The translations under genes and the position numbers were made by a program. From an uncultured Pseudomonadota bacterium (GTDB lineage Bacteria; Myxococcota_A; UBA796; UBA9615), in the NCBI GenBank assembly GCA_937891735.1, contig CALAGR010000008.1:1-62068 (forward strand): a stretch of DNA of 62,068 nt. Reading direction: 5' to 3'. Below the pieces are notes generated by a model, which saw only the letters and a list, made by a program, of their open reading frames with translations, ran no database searches and had not been told where the DNA came from. How positions within the stretch are numbered: the stretch's first letter is position 1; the number at the start of each line of letters is the position of its first letter. This document shows positions 52,221 through 60,827 of the stretch, piece by piece.

Positions 52221-53069
52221 CTACAGCCCCACCAGCGCCGCGCTGATCGTCCACAGCGTCTGTGCCGCCTCCGCGTCCCGAGCGCGTCGGCTGGGGGTGG
52301 TTCGCCGGGCGCTGGCCCAGTAGGCGCCGGTGCAGGTCCCGGCCTCTTCGCTGGTGGCCACGTGCAGCGACGTGCGCGCGCCCCGGGCCGGCGACAGGGA
52401 CGCCCAGGAGGTCAGCTTCGCGCCCCACTTGAAGATCCCCGTGGTGTCGCCGTCCCCCGCGAAGCTGCTCCGCACCACCCCGGGGTGCACGGCGTGGGCC
52501 ACCACCCCCGTGCCGTCCAGGCGCCGGGCCAGCTCCTTCGTGAACAGCACGTTGGCGAGCTTCGAGTCGCAGTACACGCGCACGTCCCAGTAGCGGCGGC
52601 GGGTGTACATCAGGTCGTCGAAGTCCAGCCCGAGGCTGAGGGCGTGGCCGGCGGACGACAGGGTCACCACCCGGGCCGGGGCGCGGCGGGTCAGCACGTC
52701 CAGGAGCAGGTTGGTGAGCAGGAAGTGCCCCAGGTGGTTTACGCCGAGCTGCGTCTCGAAGCCATCGACGGTCTCGGACCGGCCGGACAGGATCAGCCCG
52801 GCGTTGTTCACGAGCACGTCCAGGCGGTCGTGCTGCGCCAGGAACCGGTCCGCCGCCGCCCGGACCGACGCGAGGGAGGCGAGGTCCAGATCGAGCACCT
52901 CGACGGCCTGGTTGCCGGTGCTCGCCCGGATGTCCTCCGCCGCGGCCTGGGCCTTGGCGCGGTCGCGGCAGGCGAGCACGACGGTGGCGCCGCGCTGGGC
53001 GAGGCCGCGGGCCGTCTCCAGCCCCACGCCCACGTTCGCCCCCGTGACCAGACAGACCATGCCCTGCAT
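52221..53069 (-). CDS. Short-chain dehydrogenase/reductase (retinol dehydrogenase-like)
   Basis: A 282-residue SDR with the cofactor loop TGANVGVG (9-16), ACRDRAKA (Arg suggests NADPH), NNAG, catalytic Ser in TLSSAGH, and YCDSK as the Tyr-Lys pair. The sequence resembles the retinol dehydrogenase/WW-oxidoreductase branch, acting on lipophilic carbonyls. AAGGAG precedes the ATG. It lies 26 bp after the sensor kinase, so it may be the last gene of the 60.7-kb operon, though the gap is larger than others there. Confidence 0.9.
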   Translation of the reverse strand: MQGMVCLVTGANVGVGLETARGLAQRGATVVLACRDRAKAQAAAEDIRASTGNQAVEVLDLDLASLASVRAAADRFLAQHDRLDVLVNNAGLILSGRSETVDGFETQLGVNHLGHFLLTNLLLDVLTRRAPARVVTLSSAGHALSLGLDFDDLMYTRRRYWDVRVYCDSKLANVLFTKELARRLDGTGVVAHAVHPGVVRSSFAGDGDTTGIFKWGAKLTSWASLSPARGARTSLHVATSEEAGTCTGAYWASARRTTPSRRARDAEAAQTLWTISAALVGL

Positions 53070-53094
53070 CAGCTCTCCTTCGGGGGAGGCTACC

Positions 53095-54390
53095 TCAGGA
53101 CCTCAGGGGCATCGTCCAGCAGAACCGCGCGCCGCCCAGATCGCTGCGGCTCACCTGGATCGTGCCGCGATGCACCCGGGCGCAGCCGCTGGCGATGGCG
53201 AGGCCCAGGCCGGTGCCGCCGGTGTCTCGGGAGCGCGCCGCGTCCAGGCGCACGAAGGGGTCGAAGATCGCCTCCCACATCGCCTCGGGCACGCCCGGTC
53301 CGTCGTCGTCCACGCACACCTGCAACCGTCCCGGTCCGCGCACCGCGCTCAGCCGGACCACGCCGTCGGCGTAGCGCACGGCGTTGTTGACGAGGTTTCC
53401 GATGGCCCGCTGGAAGAGCTTGCGGTCCAGGTCCACCACCCCCAGATCCCCCTCGAAGTGAAAGGTCACGACGACGTCTGCGCGCAGGCGCTGCCCGTCC
53501 TCCACCAGGAGCGACAGCAGCGGCTCCACCGAGGTGGGCTCCTTGTTGCCGTCGGCGCCCTCACCCTCCAGCCGGCTGAACTGCAGCAGCTCCCCCACGA
53601 GCCCGTCGAGCTCCTCGATGTCGCCCTCGGCCTCCTGGAGGCGCCGGGTGCGGTCCTCCGCCGTGGGGGCCATCTCGATCAGCTCCAGCGCGAACCGCAG
53701 GCGGGCCAGGGGCGTGCGCAGCTCGTGGGACACGCCGTGCAGCAGCGTCTTGCGCCCCTCCACCATGGTCTGCACGCGCTCCGCCATGGAGTTGAACGAG
53801 CCCGCGAGGCGCCCCGCGGCGTCCTGCCGCTCGATGTCCACCCGGGCCCCCAGCTCCCCGCCCCCCAGGCGCTCGGCGGTGGCCGAGATGGCGGACAGCT
53901 GGCTCTCCAGGGGCCGCACCATCAGGTAGACGGCGCCGCTGAGGCCGAGCAGGAGCAGCAGCGCGAGGGCGATCCCCCGGGGCCCTCGGAACAGCTCCGG
54001 CGGCGGAGGCCCCGGACGGAGCTCGGCGACCATGGGCATGCCGATGATCGGCAGGTAGATGGCCGGACCGGCGTCGCGGATCTGCACCACCGGCTCACCC
54101 GAGGCCAGGGCCCGGCGGGCGCTGTCTCCCAGGGATCCCACGACCGCCTCTTCGGGCAGCAGCACCACGGGGCTGCCCAGACGGGCCTCCAGCTCCGCCA
54201 GGACCGCCTGCCGATCCAGGGCGGGATCCCCGAGCTGGGCGGCGACCTCGTCGGGCCACACCCCCGCCATGCCGAACACCTGGTGATCCAGGTCCGCCTC
54301 GGGCGGAGGCATCAGCAGGGCCACCGCGGCCACGCTCGCGAGCAGCACGAGGACCAGCGCCGCATAGACGCGCAGGAACAAGCCGCGCAT
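53095..54390 (-). CDS. Sensor histidine kinase, RstB-like
   Basis: A 431-residue membrane kinase: N-terminal helix (VYAALVLVLLASVAAVALL), a periplasmic sensor domain of about 110 residues, a second helix (GIALALLLLLGLSGAVYLMV), HAMP, HisKA with His222 in HGVSHELRTPLARLR, and HATPase (NLVNNAVRYA, DDDGPGVP, GGTGLGLAIA). The HELRTPLARLRFALEL phrase is typical of the RstB/CpxA group. The periplasmic domain could sense the state of the envelope or a ligand bound by the TPR proteins encoded just upstream. ATG is 8 bp after the regulator's stop. Confidence 0.93.
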   Translation of the reverse strand: MRGLFLRVYAALVLVLLASVAAVALLMPPPEADLDHQVFGMAGVWPDEVAAQLGDPALDRQAVLAELEARLGSPVVLLPEEAVVGSLGDSARRALASGEPVVQIRDAGPAIYLPIIGMPMVAELRPGPPPPELFRGPRGIALALLLLLGLSGAVYLMVRPLESQLSAISATAERLGGGELGARVDIERQDAAGRLAGSFNSMAERVQTMVEGRKTLLHGVSHELRTPLARLRFALELIEMAPTAEDRTRRLQEAEGDIEELDGLVGELLQFSRLEGEGADGNKEPTSVEPLLSLLVEDGQRLRADVVVTFHFEGDLGVVDLDRKLFQRAIGNLVNNAVRYADGVVRLSAVRGPGRLQVCVDDDGPGVPEAMWEAIFDPFVRLDAARSRDTGGTGLGLAIASGCARVHRGTIQVSRSDLGGARFCWTMPLRS

Positions 54391-54398
54391 GGGGGCGC

Positions 54399-55088
54399 TC
54401 AGGGCTCCGGGACGAACTGGTAGCCGACGCCCCGAACCGTCTTGATCCGGTCGGCGTGCCGGGGATCGGCGGCGAGCTTGCGCCGGAGCTGGCTCACCCG
54501 CACGTCGATGGAGCGGTCGAGCCCGTCGTAGGCGATGCCCCGCAGCTCCTTGACCAGATCCTCCCGGGTGACGGGCTTGCCCGCCTTGCCTGCCAGGACC
54601 CAGAGCAGGTCGAACTCCGAGGACGTCAGATCCACGATCACCTCGTCGATCCGGGCCTCCCGGGCGGCCAGGTCCACCACCAGCGAGCCCACCACGACCC
54701 GACTCCGGTCGTCGGCCGCGGGCTGCTTGCGGCGCATCAGGGCGCGGATCCGGGCGAGCAGCAGGCGAGGGGACGCGGGCTTGGCCACGTAGTCGTCGGC
54801 CCCCATCTCCAGGCCCAGCACCTGGTCCACCTCGTCCCCCATGGCCGTCAGCATGAGGATGGGCCCCGACCACTGGGGGCGCAGGCGCCGGCAGATCGAC
54901 AGCCCGTCCTCCCCTGGCAGCATCAGGTCCAGGATCACGAGGTCCGGATCCACGGCCAGCACGCGGTCCACGGCGCGGTCGCCCCGGCTCTCGTGGATGA
55001 CCTCGTAGCCCGAGTGCCGCAGGTACTCACAGACCAGCGTCGCCAGGCGGGCGTCGTCTTCGACCAGCAGGATCTTGCCTTCGCTCAT
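54399..55088 (-). CDS. OmpR-family response regulator, RstA-like
   Basis: A 229-residue regulator with receiver (DDA, phospho-Asp54 in LDLMLPGEDG, Lys in AKPASP) and a C-terminal winged helix (LTSSEFDLLWVLA, VTREDLVKELRG, RSIDVRVSQLRRKL, VRGVGYQFVP). It partners the downstream sensor kinase. OmpR-family proteins bind direct repeats about 10-11 bp apart, the form of the TTAC boxes at 60796 and 5333, making autoregulation of this operon a reasonable guess. It starts 10 bp after the small TPR gene. Confidence 0.94.
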   Translation of the reverse strand: MSEGKILLVEDDARLATLVCEYLRHSGYEVIHESRGDRAVDRVLAVDPDLVILDLMLPGEDGLSICRRLRPQWSGPILMLTAMGDEVDQVLGLEMGADDYVAKPASPRLLLARIRALMRRKQPAADDRSRVVVGSLVVDLAAREARIDEVIVDLTSSEFDLLWVLAGKAGKPVTREDLVKELRGIAYDGLDRSIDVRVSQLRRKLAADPRHADRIKTVRGVGYQFVPEP

Positions 55089-55098
55089 GCGCCGCAGC

Positions 55099-55716
55099 CT
55101 ACTTCAGGGCCGCCATGCCCTGCCCGGCGGACACGTGGCCGGGCACGGTGAGGAGCACGGTCTTGAACGCCTGCTCGGCCTCGGCCGCCTTGCCCTGCCG
55201 GAGCATCGACCAGCCCAGCCCGGCCCGCATGTCGTTGTCGGACGGGTACTGGATGAGCACGGCGCGGTAGGCGGCCTCGGCCTCGCTGTAGCGCCCCGCG
55301 CTGAACAGCACCCACGCCAGCCGGGACAGGCCCGTGTAGTTGCCGGGGGCCACCGCCAGCAGAGCCTCGCAGGCGGCCTCGGTCTCGGCCCACAGGCGCA
55401 GGGCCATCAACGGCAGGGTCAGGCCTGCCATGGCCTCCGCGGACCGGGGCTGCAAGCTGATCGCGTCCCGGTAGGCGGTGACCGAGTCGGTGTAGCGCCC
55501 GTTGAGGTACAGCAGCCAGCCCCGGCGCAGGTGCAGCAGGTAGTCGGTGGACGCCGCCACCGCGACCTCGTCCATGCGGGCCAGGGCGCCGGCGTAGTCC
55601 CCCGAGGTCTCCAGCGAAAAGGACTGTTGGTACAGCTCGGTGACCGTGCTGCCGCCAGCGAGGGCGGTCTGGGGGACCAAGAGGGCGAACAGGACAATCA
55701 GCAGGGCTTGTTTCAT
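55099..55716 (-). CDS. Secreted TPR protein
   Basis: A 205-residue periplasmic protein with a signal peptide (LLIVLFALLVPQTALA) and about four tetratricopeptide repeats (GDYAGALARMDEVAV, NGRYTDSVTAYRDAI, AGRYSEAEAAYRAVL, QGKAAEAEQAFKTVL). It starts inside the stop of the barrel-protein gene (ATGA). TPRs mediate protein contacts; it may link the outer-membrane barrel to the M23 domain of the inner-membrane protein in this operon. Confidence 0.88.
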   Translation of the reverse strand: MKQALLIVLFALLVPQTALAGGSTVTELYQQSFSLETSGDYAGALARMDEVAVAASTDYLLHLRRGWLLYLNGRYTDSVTAYRDAISLQPRSAEAMAGLTLPLMALRLWAETEAACEALLAVAPGNYTGLSRLAWVLFSAGRYSEAEAAYRAVLIQYPSDNDMRAGLGWSMLRQGKAAEAEQAFKTVLLTVPGHVSAGQGMAALK

Positions 55717-57128
55717 CGTTTGATGCTCCCGGAGGTGTCGACGGTGACGCCGATGGTGAAGACGTGGGTCCAGCTCGTGCCGGACGAGGTGGTGTTGGCG
55801 GCGGCGCCCAGGGCGACGGCTTCGTAGCCGCCCCTCAAGCTGAGCCACGGGGTCAGGCGCCCGGACACGGTCAGCGCGGCGCCCCCGAGCTGGCGCTCGG
55901 CGGTGTTCCAGATGGCGGGCTCGTCGAAGCGGATCGGCGCCCAACCCACGCCCCCGCGGCCGGTCAGGGTGATGTCCAGCCGATCCGTGGGGGTCAGCAG
56001 GACGCTGCCCTGCAGCATGGCGCCGACGTCCGTGGTGGCCTCGGTCTCCGGGAACCAGCGGGTGAACTGCACCGCCGCATCCACGCTGAGGAGCGAGAAC
56101 ACCGGCACGCGGATCCCGGCGCCGATGAGCGCCGCTCGCCCATCGTCGAACGTGCTGATCGCCGCCTCGGCCCGCAGGGTGACGCCCACGGTCGCCCAGG
56201 CGCGGCCCCCCAACACAGTCTCGGTGACGTCGCGGCTGCTCCGATCCAGCAGGCCCACCAGGGCCTCGACGCCGTGCCCGGCGTGGGCCACCCCCAGCCG
56301 TCCCCAGAGCTCGCCCTGGGTGCCTGTCACCTTGGTCGCGTCCACCGTGCTCTGGATGGCGAGGAGCCGCCCCGTCAGCTCCAGGGTCACCAGATCCCCC
56401 AGCGACACCCAGCCCTGGAGCACGCCGCCGACGCCCGCGGAGCGCGTGCTGTTGGAGTACGCGTAGCCGGACAGCCAGAAGGCGCCCCCCGTGCGCCAGC
56501 GGGGCGCCGCGGCCTCCACCCCGGGACCCGCGCAGGCCACGTCCGCGTCCTGGGCGAGCAGGGCCGTGAACGCCTGGGAGGCGCGCACCCGGTCCCCCAT
56601 CCCCAGGATCGTCCAGGCCAGACCGCAGGCCGCCGAGGCGTCGCCGGGGTCCAGGCGCAGCGCGGTCCGGTAGGCGGACGCGGCGCCCAGACGGGCCCAG
56701 GTGCCCGTCTGCCAGCGGGTGCTCTGGCGGCGGGACCAGGCCAGCAGGCGCCACGCGTCGCTGGACTCGGGGGCCAGCACGGTGGCCTCCCGGGCCGCCG
56801 CCCGGGCCTGGGTGACGCGGCCCAGCTGAAGCAGCGGCGTGACCTTGCCCATGGCCGTCTCCCAGGAGGCGCCGGACAGGGCCTCGGCCTGGGTCCAACC
56901 CTGCAAGGACTGCTCCCACGCCCCCCAGGTGGCGGCCACCTCGCCCAGCCGGCGGGCTGCGCCGTAGTCCTGCGGGTACGCCTGCAGCTCGGCCAGGGCC
57001 TGGGTGACGGCGGCGGGCAGGGACGCGGGATCGTCCTGGGCCCCGGCCGGGCGGGCGGGCGCGGAGACGGCGCCCATGAGGACGATGACGATGATCCAGG
57101 CGCTGGTGGACCGCTTGTCGTCGGTCAT
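55713..57128 (-). CDS. TPR plus predicted outer-membrane beta-barrel protein
   Basis: A 471-residue protein with a signal peptide (IIVIVLMGAVSAPARPAGA), TPR-like helices (about 35-190; AYRTALRLDPGDASAACGLAW, then MGDRVRASQAFTALL) and a C-terminal region (about 205-471) of alternating beta strands rich in Gly, Thr, Trp and aromatic girdle residues. The organisation resembles YaiO- and PgaA-type outer-membrane proteins. ATG at 57128 overlaps the stop of the urea-transporter/M23 gene. It probably forms the outer-membrane part of the operon's system. Confidence 0.82.
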   Translation of the reverse strand: MTDDKRSTSAWIIVIVLMGAVSAPARPAGAQDDPASLPAAVTQALAELQAYPQDYGAARRLGEVAATWGAWEQSLQGWTQAEALSGASWETAMGKVTPLLQLGRVTQARAAAREATVLAPESSDAWRLLAWSRRQSTRWQTGTWARLGAASAYRTALRLDPGDASAACGLAWTILGMGDRVRASQAFTALLAQDADVACAGPGVEAAAPRWRTGGAFWLSGYAYSNSTRSAGVGGVLQGWVSLGDLVTLELTGRLLAIQSTVDATKVTGTQGELWGRLGVAHAGHGVEALVGLLDRSSRDVTETVLGGRAWATVGVTLRAEAAISTFDDGRAALIGAGIRVPVFSLLSVDAAVQFTRWFPETEATTDVGAMLQGSVLLTPTDRLDITLTGRGGVGWAPIRFDEPAIWNTAERQLGGAALTVSGRLTPWLSLRGGYEAVALGAAANTTSSGTSWTHVFTIGVTVDTSGSIKR

Positions 57129-59314
57129 GGGCCCGACTCCAGCGGGGTGACGGTGAGCTCGCGGTCCCCGATCCTGACCCGCACGCGCTCCAGGCCCACG
57201 CCCAGCCGCAGCTTCGCTTCGGTCCGCACCGCACGTTGCCACGGGCGCTGGGGTTCGCCCACGCCGGTGATCAGCAAGTGCCCACCGCGCTTCTCGGAGC
57301 GGTACTCCACCGGCTGGTCCGCCGGCGGCAGCACGGCCGCGAGCGCATCACGCACCCACGCCAGGGGGTTGCTGGCGAGGCGTCGCGGGTTGAGGTGGTC
57401 GGTCCAGCGCAGGGCGCCGGGCTCCGTCAGGGGCACCTTGGCCAGGGCCACGTACATGGCGAACAGGGCTCCGTCCCGGGGACCGACGTGGTCGAACGCC
57501 ACGAAGCTCTCGCCGCTCGCCGCGAACCACAGGCGCGCGTCCTGATCGGGGGACCAGAGCGAGCGGGCGCCGAGCAGATCGATGTCGCTGATGATCTCCT
57601 CCTCGTGGGTCCGCCCGTCGCACTCCACCCGCACCCGCACCCGGCCGCCGGGGGGCAGGTCGAGGAGCGAGGCCACCTCGGGCTTGCGCACCAGGTTGTG
57701 CAGGCGGTCGCCCTGCTCGGGCACGCGGCAGCTCTGGAGCAGCGGGCCCTGCTCGGTGCTGACCACGACGTCGTGGAACTCGATGGGGATCGTGGGATCG
57801 CCGACCGTCGGCGTGGCCTGCAGCTGCACGTGAAGGTGCGGCACCGGTGAGCGCCCGGAGCTGCCGACCTTGCCGATGGGCTGGCCCGCGGCGACCACCT
57901 GGCCCTGCACCACCTCCATGGCCCCCGGCGACAGGTGAGCGAGCAGCGAGAAGATCCCCAGCCCGTGCTGGATGACGACGACGTTGCCCCAGTTGGAGGT
58001 CTCGTCGATCGTGCCCACGGGCATGTCGGGGAGGCCATCGACGATCTTGACGACCGTGCCGGCGCCGGGCGCCAGGACCGGCAGGCGGTAGCAGAGCCAG
58101 TCGGTCAGGGCCTGTCCGGTGTTGCGGTGCCGCTCCCCGAGCCGGTCCGCCACCTCGAAGTCCAGGCCGTGGCGCCACGCCCCTTTGTGGGTGTGCTCGC
58201 CGTCGTGGCCCTGGGTCACCACCCAGGTTCCCCGCACGGGCAGGCGCAGCCGGATCGGCAGGCCCGTGCGGAACCGCAGCACGCGGGTGCGGTAGTGGTT
58301 GAGGTTGTCCTCGGGGGAGCCGGCGAGGAAGTCCACCTTGCGGGGCTGGGCTTCCAGCGTGCGCTGGCCCAGGGCGTACAGGATGAGGAGCACGGTGGCG
58401 TTGAAGGGCAGGGCCAGGACGGGCAGGCCCACGGGCTGCAGCAGGTTGATGAGGCCCACGCTGACGAGGCCGCAGGCGAGGGACCCGGTGGCCGCCAGGG
58501 CCATCGATGCGGGACCGGGTACGTAGTAGATCCCGCCCAGCGCCACCGCGGTCATGATGAAGTTGAAGCCGATGTACTGGTGCACGAAGTCGGCGGGGAA
58601 CGAGAAGAGGTACTGGTCGGCGAACACGGCCACCGCGAACCCCACCAGGGCGTGCACCACCGCGATCCGCGACCACAGCAGCAGGGCCAGCAGCACCAGC
58701 GCTCCGGCGGTCCAGTGGGGCTGGAAGAAGATGGCCCCCAGGCTGCGCAGGAAGGTGTCGAGCAGCGCCGGGCCGGGCAGGGCGGCCATCGCCAGGGCCG
58801 GGGCCTTGGGGACCATCGCCATGCCGCGGATGTAGGGCACCGCGAGCAGGGCCAGCCAGCCCACGATCACGAAGGGCAGCGACAGGACGGGCAGGCGGAA
58901 GTGGTAGCCCATCGCCCCGGACAGGGCCACGTGCACCAGGACCACGGCGAGGGCGAGCACCGCGGACAGGCCCCAGAAGGCGGGGGAGCGGTCGAGCAGG
59001 GCGCCCACCAGCAGGAACACCAGCAGGGCGTTGTAGCCGAGCACGCCGGTGCGCACCGACTCCTTGTCCAGCCCCAGGGCGAGGGCCAGACCCGAGGCCA
59101 GCACGACGCCGAGCAGGCCGATGGCGCCCACCTCGGGCACGACGAAGGTGGCGGCCATCACGAGGGCTCCCACCGCCGGGCGGCGGGCGAACAGGACCTG
59201 GGAGTAGCTGGCCAGGACGGTCTCGACGCCCCGTCGCAGCCGGCTGGGGGGCCGACTGGACGGGGTGGTGTCGAACACCGCGGCAGCCTCGGACGCGGGG
59301 ACGAAGCCGATCAT
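57125..59314 (-). CDS. Urea-transporter-like membrane domain fused to M23/LytM peptidase domain
   Basis: A 729-residue fusion. Residues 30-315 have about ten hydrophobic helices in two halves and match the urea transporter (UT) family (ASYSQVLFARRPAVGALVMA, ALGLDKESVRTGVLGYNALL). Residues about 345-500 are an M23/LytM domain: HKGAWRHGLDF with likely zinc ligands His376 and Asp385, NWGNVVVIQHG, LLAHLSPG, and PHLHVQ with His493 and His495. About 230 further residues are beta-rich. All M23 ligands appear intact, so endopeptidase activity on peptidoglycan is plausible. It starts 5 bp after the decarboxylase stop and overlaps the barrel gene (ATGA). It may let a channel sense or remodel the wall. 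Confidence 0.9.
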   Translation of the reverse strand: MIGFVPASEAAAVFDTTPSSRPPSRLRRGVETVLASYSQVLFARRPAVGALVMAATFVVPEVGAIGLLGVVLASGLALALGLDKESVRTGVLGYNALLVFLLVGALLDRSPAFWGLSAVLALAVVLVHVALSGAMGYHFRLPVLSLPFVIVGWLALLAVPYIRGMAMVPKAPALAMAALPGPALLDTFLRSLGAIFFQPHWTAGALVLLALLLWSRIAVVHALVGFAVAVFADQYLFSFPADFVHQYIGFNFIMTAVALGGIYYVPGPASMALAATGSLACGLVSVGLINLLQPVGLPVLALPFNATVLLILYALGQRTLEAQPRKVDFLAGSPEDNLNHYRTRVLRFRTGLPIRLRLPVRGTWVVTQGHDGEHTHKGAWRHGLDFEVADRLGERHRNTGQALTDWLCYRLPVLAPGAGTVVKIVDGLPDMPVGTIDETSNWGNVVVIQHGLGIFSLLAHLSPGAMEVVQGQVVAAGQPIGKVGSSGRSPVPHLHVQLQATPTVGDPTIPIEFHDVVVSTEQGPLLQSCRVPEQGDRLHNLVRKPEVASLLDLPPGGRVRVRVECDGRTHEEEIISDIDLLGARSLWSPDQDARLWFAASGESFVAFDHVGPRDGALFAMYVALAKVPLTEPGALRWTDHLNPRRLASNPLAWVRDALAAVLPPADQPVEYRSEKRGGHLLITGVGEPQRPWQRAVRTEAKLRLGVGLERVRVRIGDRELTVTPLESGP

Positions 59315-59319
59315 GGGAG

Positions 59320-60690
59320 CTACTCGAGCCACGCAGGGACGGATTCTCCCATCACCAGGTCCTCGAGGGTCTCGGTGCGCCGGATCTCGGCCACCTCTCC
59401 GGCGGGGCTGATGAGGACGACGGCGGGGCGGAGCTGGATGAACTGCATGGACTGCGTGACGTTGTAGGCGCCGACGGGGCTGACGAGCACCCGGCTCCCG
59501 ACCTCCAGCGGGGGCAGCATCATGTTCTCGCAGACCACGTCGATGTTCATGCACAGCGGGCCGTACAGGACGGTCGGCTCGGGCACGCCCCGGGGCTCGG
59601 TGCAGGGCGTGATGTCGTGCCGGTACCAGAAGGACGTGAAGAGCACGTTGACCCCGGCGTCCAGGACCGTCGCGCGCCGTCCGTCGGGCAGGCGCTTGTT
59701 GGCGAACACGGTGCTGATCATCGTGCCCGCGTCATCCACCAGGGCGCGGCCGGTCTCCAGGATCAGCAGCGGCGTCTCGTCGTGGGGCAGGTCCAGGGCG
59801 GACAGCCCGTCGGTGATCGCCTCGGCGTACTGGTCGAAGCTGGGGCTGACCTGCTCGCCGGGCAGGTACTGGCTGTGCAGCCGGGCCTTGCTGGCGAAGC
59901 CGCCGCCGAGATCGATGTACTCCACCGTGATGCCCAGCTCCTTGCGCAGCCGGTTGGCGAACCCGGCGACCTTGCCCGCGGCGATCTTGTAGGAGCCGGA
60001 GTCCAGCACGAAGGTGCCGACGTGGCTGTGCAGGCCCGCCAGCTGCAGGCGGCCGCCCCCGACCAGGCGGCGCACGGCGTCCCAGGCCTGGCCCGTCTCC
60101 AGGGCGAAGCCGAAGCGGCCCCAGACGGGCACCCCGGCGCCGACGGACATGTTCAGGCGGATCCCCACCTTCGGCTTCATGTCGAGCTCGGCGGCCACCT
60201 GCTCGCACAGGGCGAGCTCGTCGAAGTGGTCGATGTTGACGATGGAGCCGCCGGCGAAGGCCTCGCGCAGCTCGTCGGCGGTCTTGCGGGGGCCGTTGAA
60301 GACGATCTGCGCGGCGGGGATCCCGTTGCGACGGGCCTTGCGGAACTCCATGCCCGAGACCACCTCGGCCCACGCGCCCTCGGCGTGGAAGACCTTGCAG
60401 ACGGCATCGAGGTAGCAGGTCTTGTACGACCAGGCGAGCTGCACCCTCGGCCAGCGGCGGGACAGGGCGTCGTGCAGCTGCCGGTAGCGATCCTCCATGG
60501 TGCGCTGGCTGTAGACAAACAAGGGGGAGCCGTGGGCTTCGACCAGCTCCTCGACGGGCACACCATCAATGGAGTCCTTCGGTTGGTACGCGGCGCTGGC
60601 GCTCATCTTGTTCATGAAGCCCGCCCGGTGGCGGCTGATGCTGGGGCGCTCGTAGCGCTGCTTGAGCTTGGTGGTCGGGTTCTGGGACAC
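59320..60690 (-). CDS. Fold-type-III PLP decarboxylase (DAPDC/ODC-like)
   Basis: A 456-residue enzyme of the alanine-racemase-like fold. Lys90 in WSYKTC is the PLP lysine. LHSHVGTFV, YIDLGGGF, LETGRALVDDAG and Cys380 in GPLCMNID match the diaminopimelate/ornithine/arginine decarboxylase group. Which amino acid it uses cannot be told. The first 30 residues are an extra basic tail. It starts at GTG with GGGAG upstream, and is first in the operon. If it made agmatine, a later step could yield urea, which would fit the urea-transporter domain, but no agmatinase is in the window. Confidence 0.9.
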   Translation of the reverse strand: MSQNPTTKLKQRYERPSISRHRAGFMNKMSASAAYQPKDSIDGVPVEELVEAHGSPLFVYSQRTMEDRYRQLHDALSRRWPRVQLAWSYKTCYLDAVCKVFHAEGAWAEVVSGMEFRKARRNGIPAAQIVFNGPRKTADELREAFAGGSIVNIDHFDELALCEQVAAELDMKPKVGIRLNMSVGAGVPVWGRFGFALETGQAWDAVRRLVGGGRLQLAGLHSHVGTFVLDSGSYKIAAGKVAGFANRLRKELGITVEYIDLGGGFASKARLHSQYLPGEQVSPSFDQYAEAITDGLSALDLPHDETPLLILETGRALVDDAGTMISTVFANKRLPDGRRATVLDAGVNVLFTSFWYRHDITPCTEPRGVPEPTVLYGPLCMNIDVVCENMMLPPLEVGSRVLVSPVGAYNVTQSMQFIQLRPAVVLISPAGEVAEIRRTETLEDLVMGESVPAWLE

Positions 60691-60795
60691 GGCGATCTCC
60701 CTCTGTCGTCAGCGTGGTGCGGCCCCGGAGGGGGACGACTGAGTAGAGGATGGCCCGGGGAGGCCGGTCGAGATACGGGAGGGGTGTCTGCGTTT

Positions 60796-60811
60796 GTAAG
60801 GGGAGGTAAAG
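60796..60811 (-). promoter_or_regulatory. Candidate direct-repeat regulator box for the decarboxylase operon
   Basis: On the minus strand it reads CTTTACCTCCCCTTAC, with TTAC half-sites 10 bp apart, 105 bp upstream of the decarboxylase GTG. It matches the element at 5333-5348 at 14 of 16 positions. The operon encodes an OmpR-family regulator, a natural binder. Confidence 0.4.
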
Positions 60812-60827
60812 GGGGGGGCGGGGGCCC

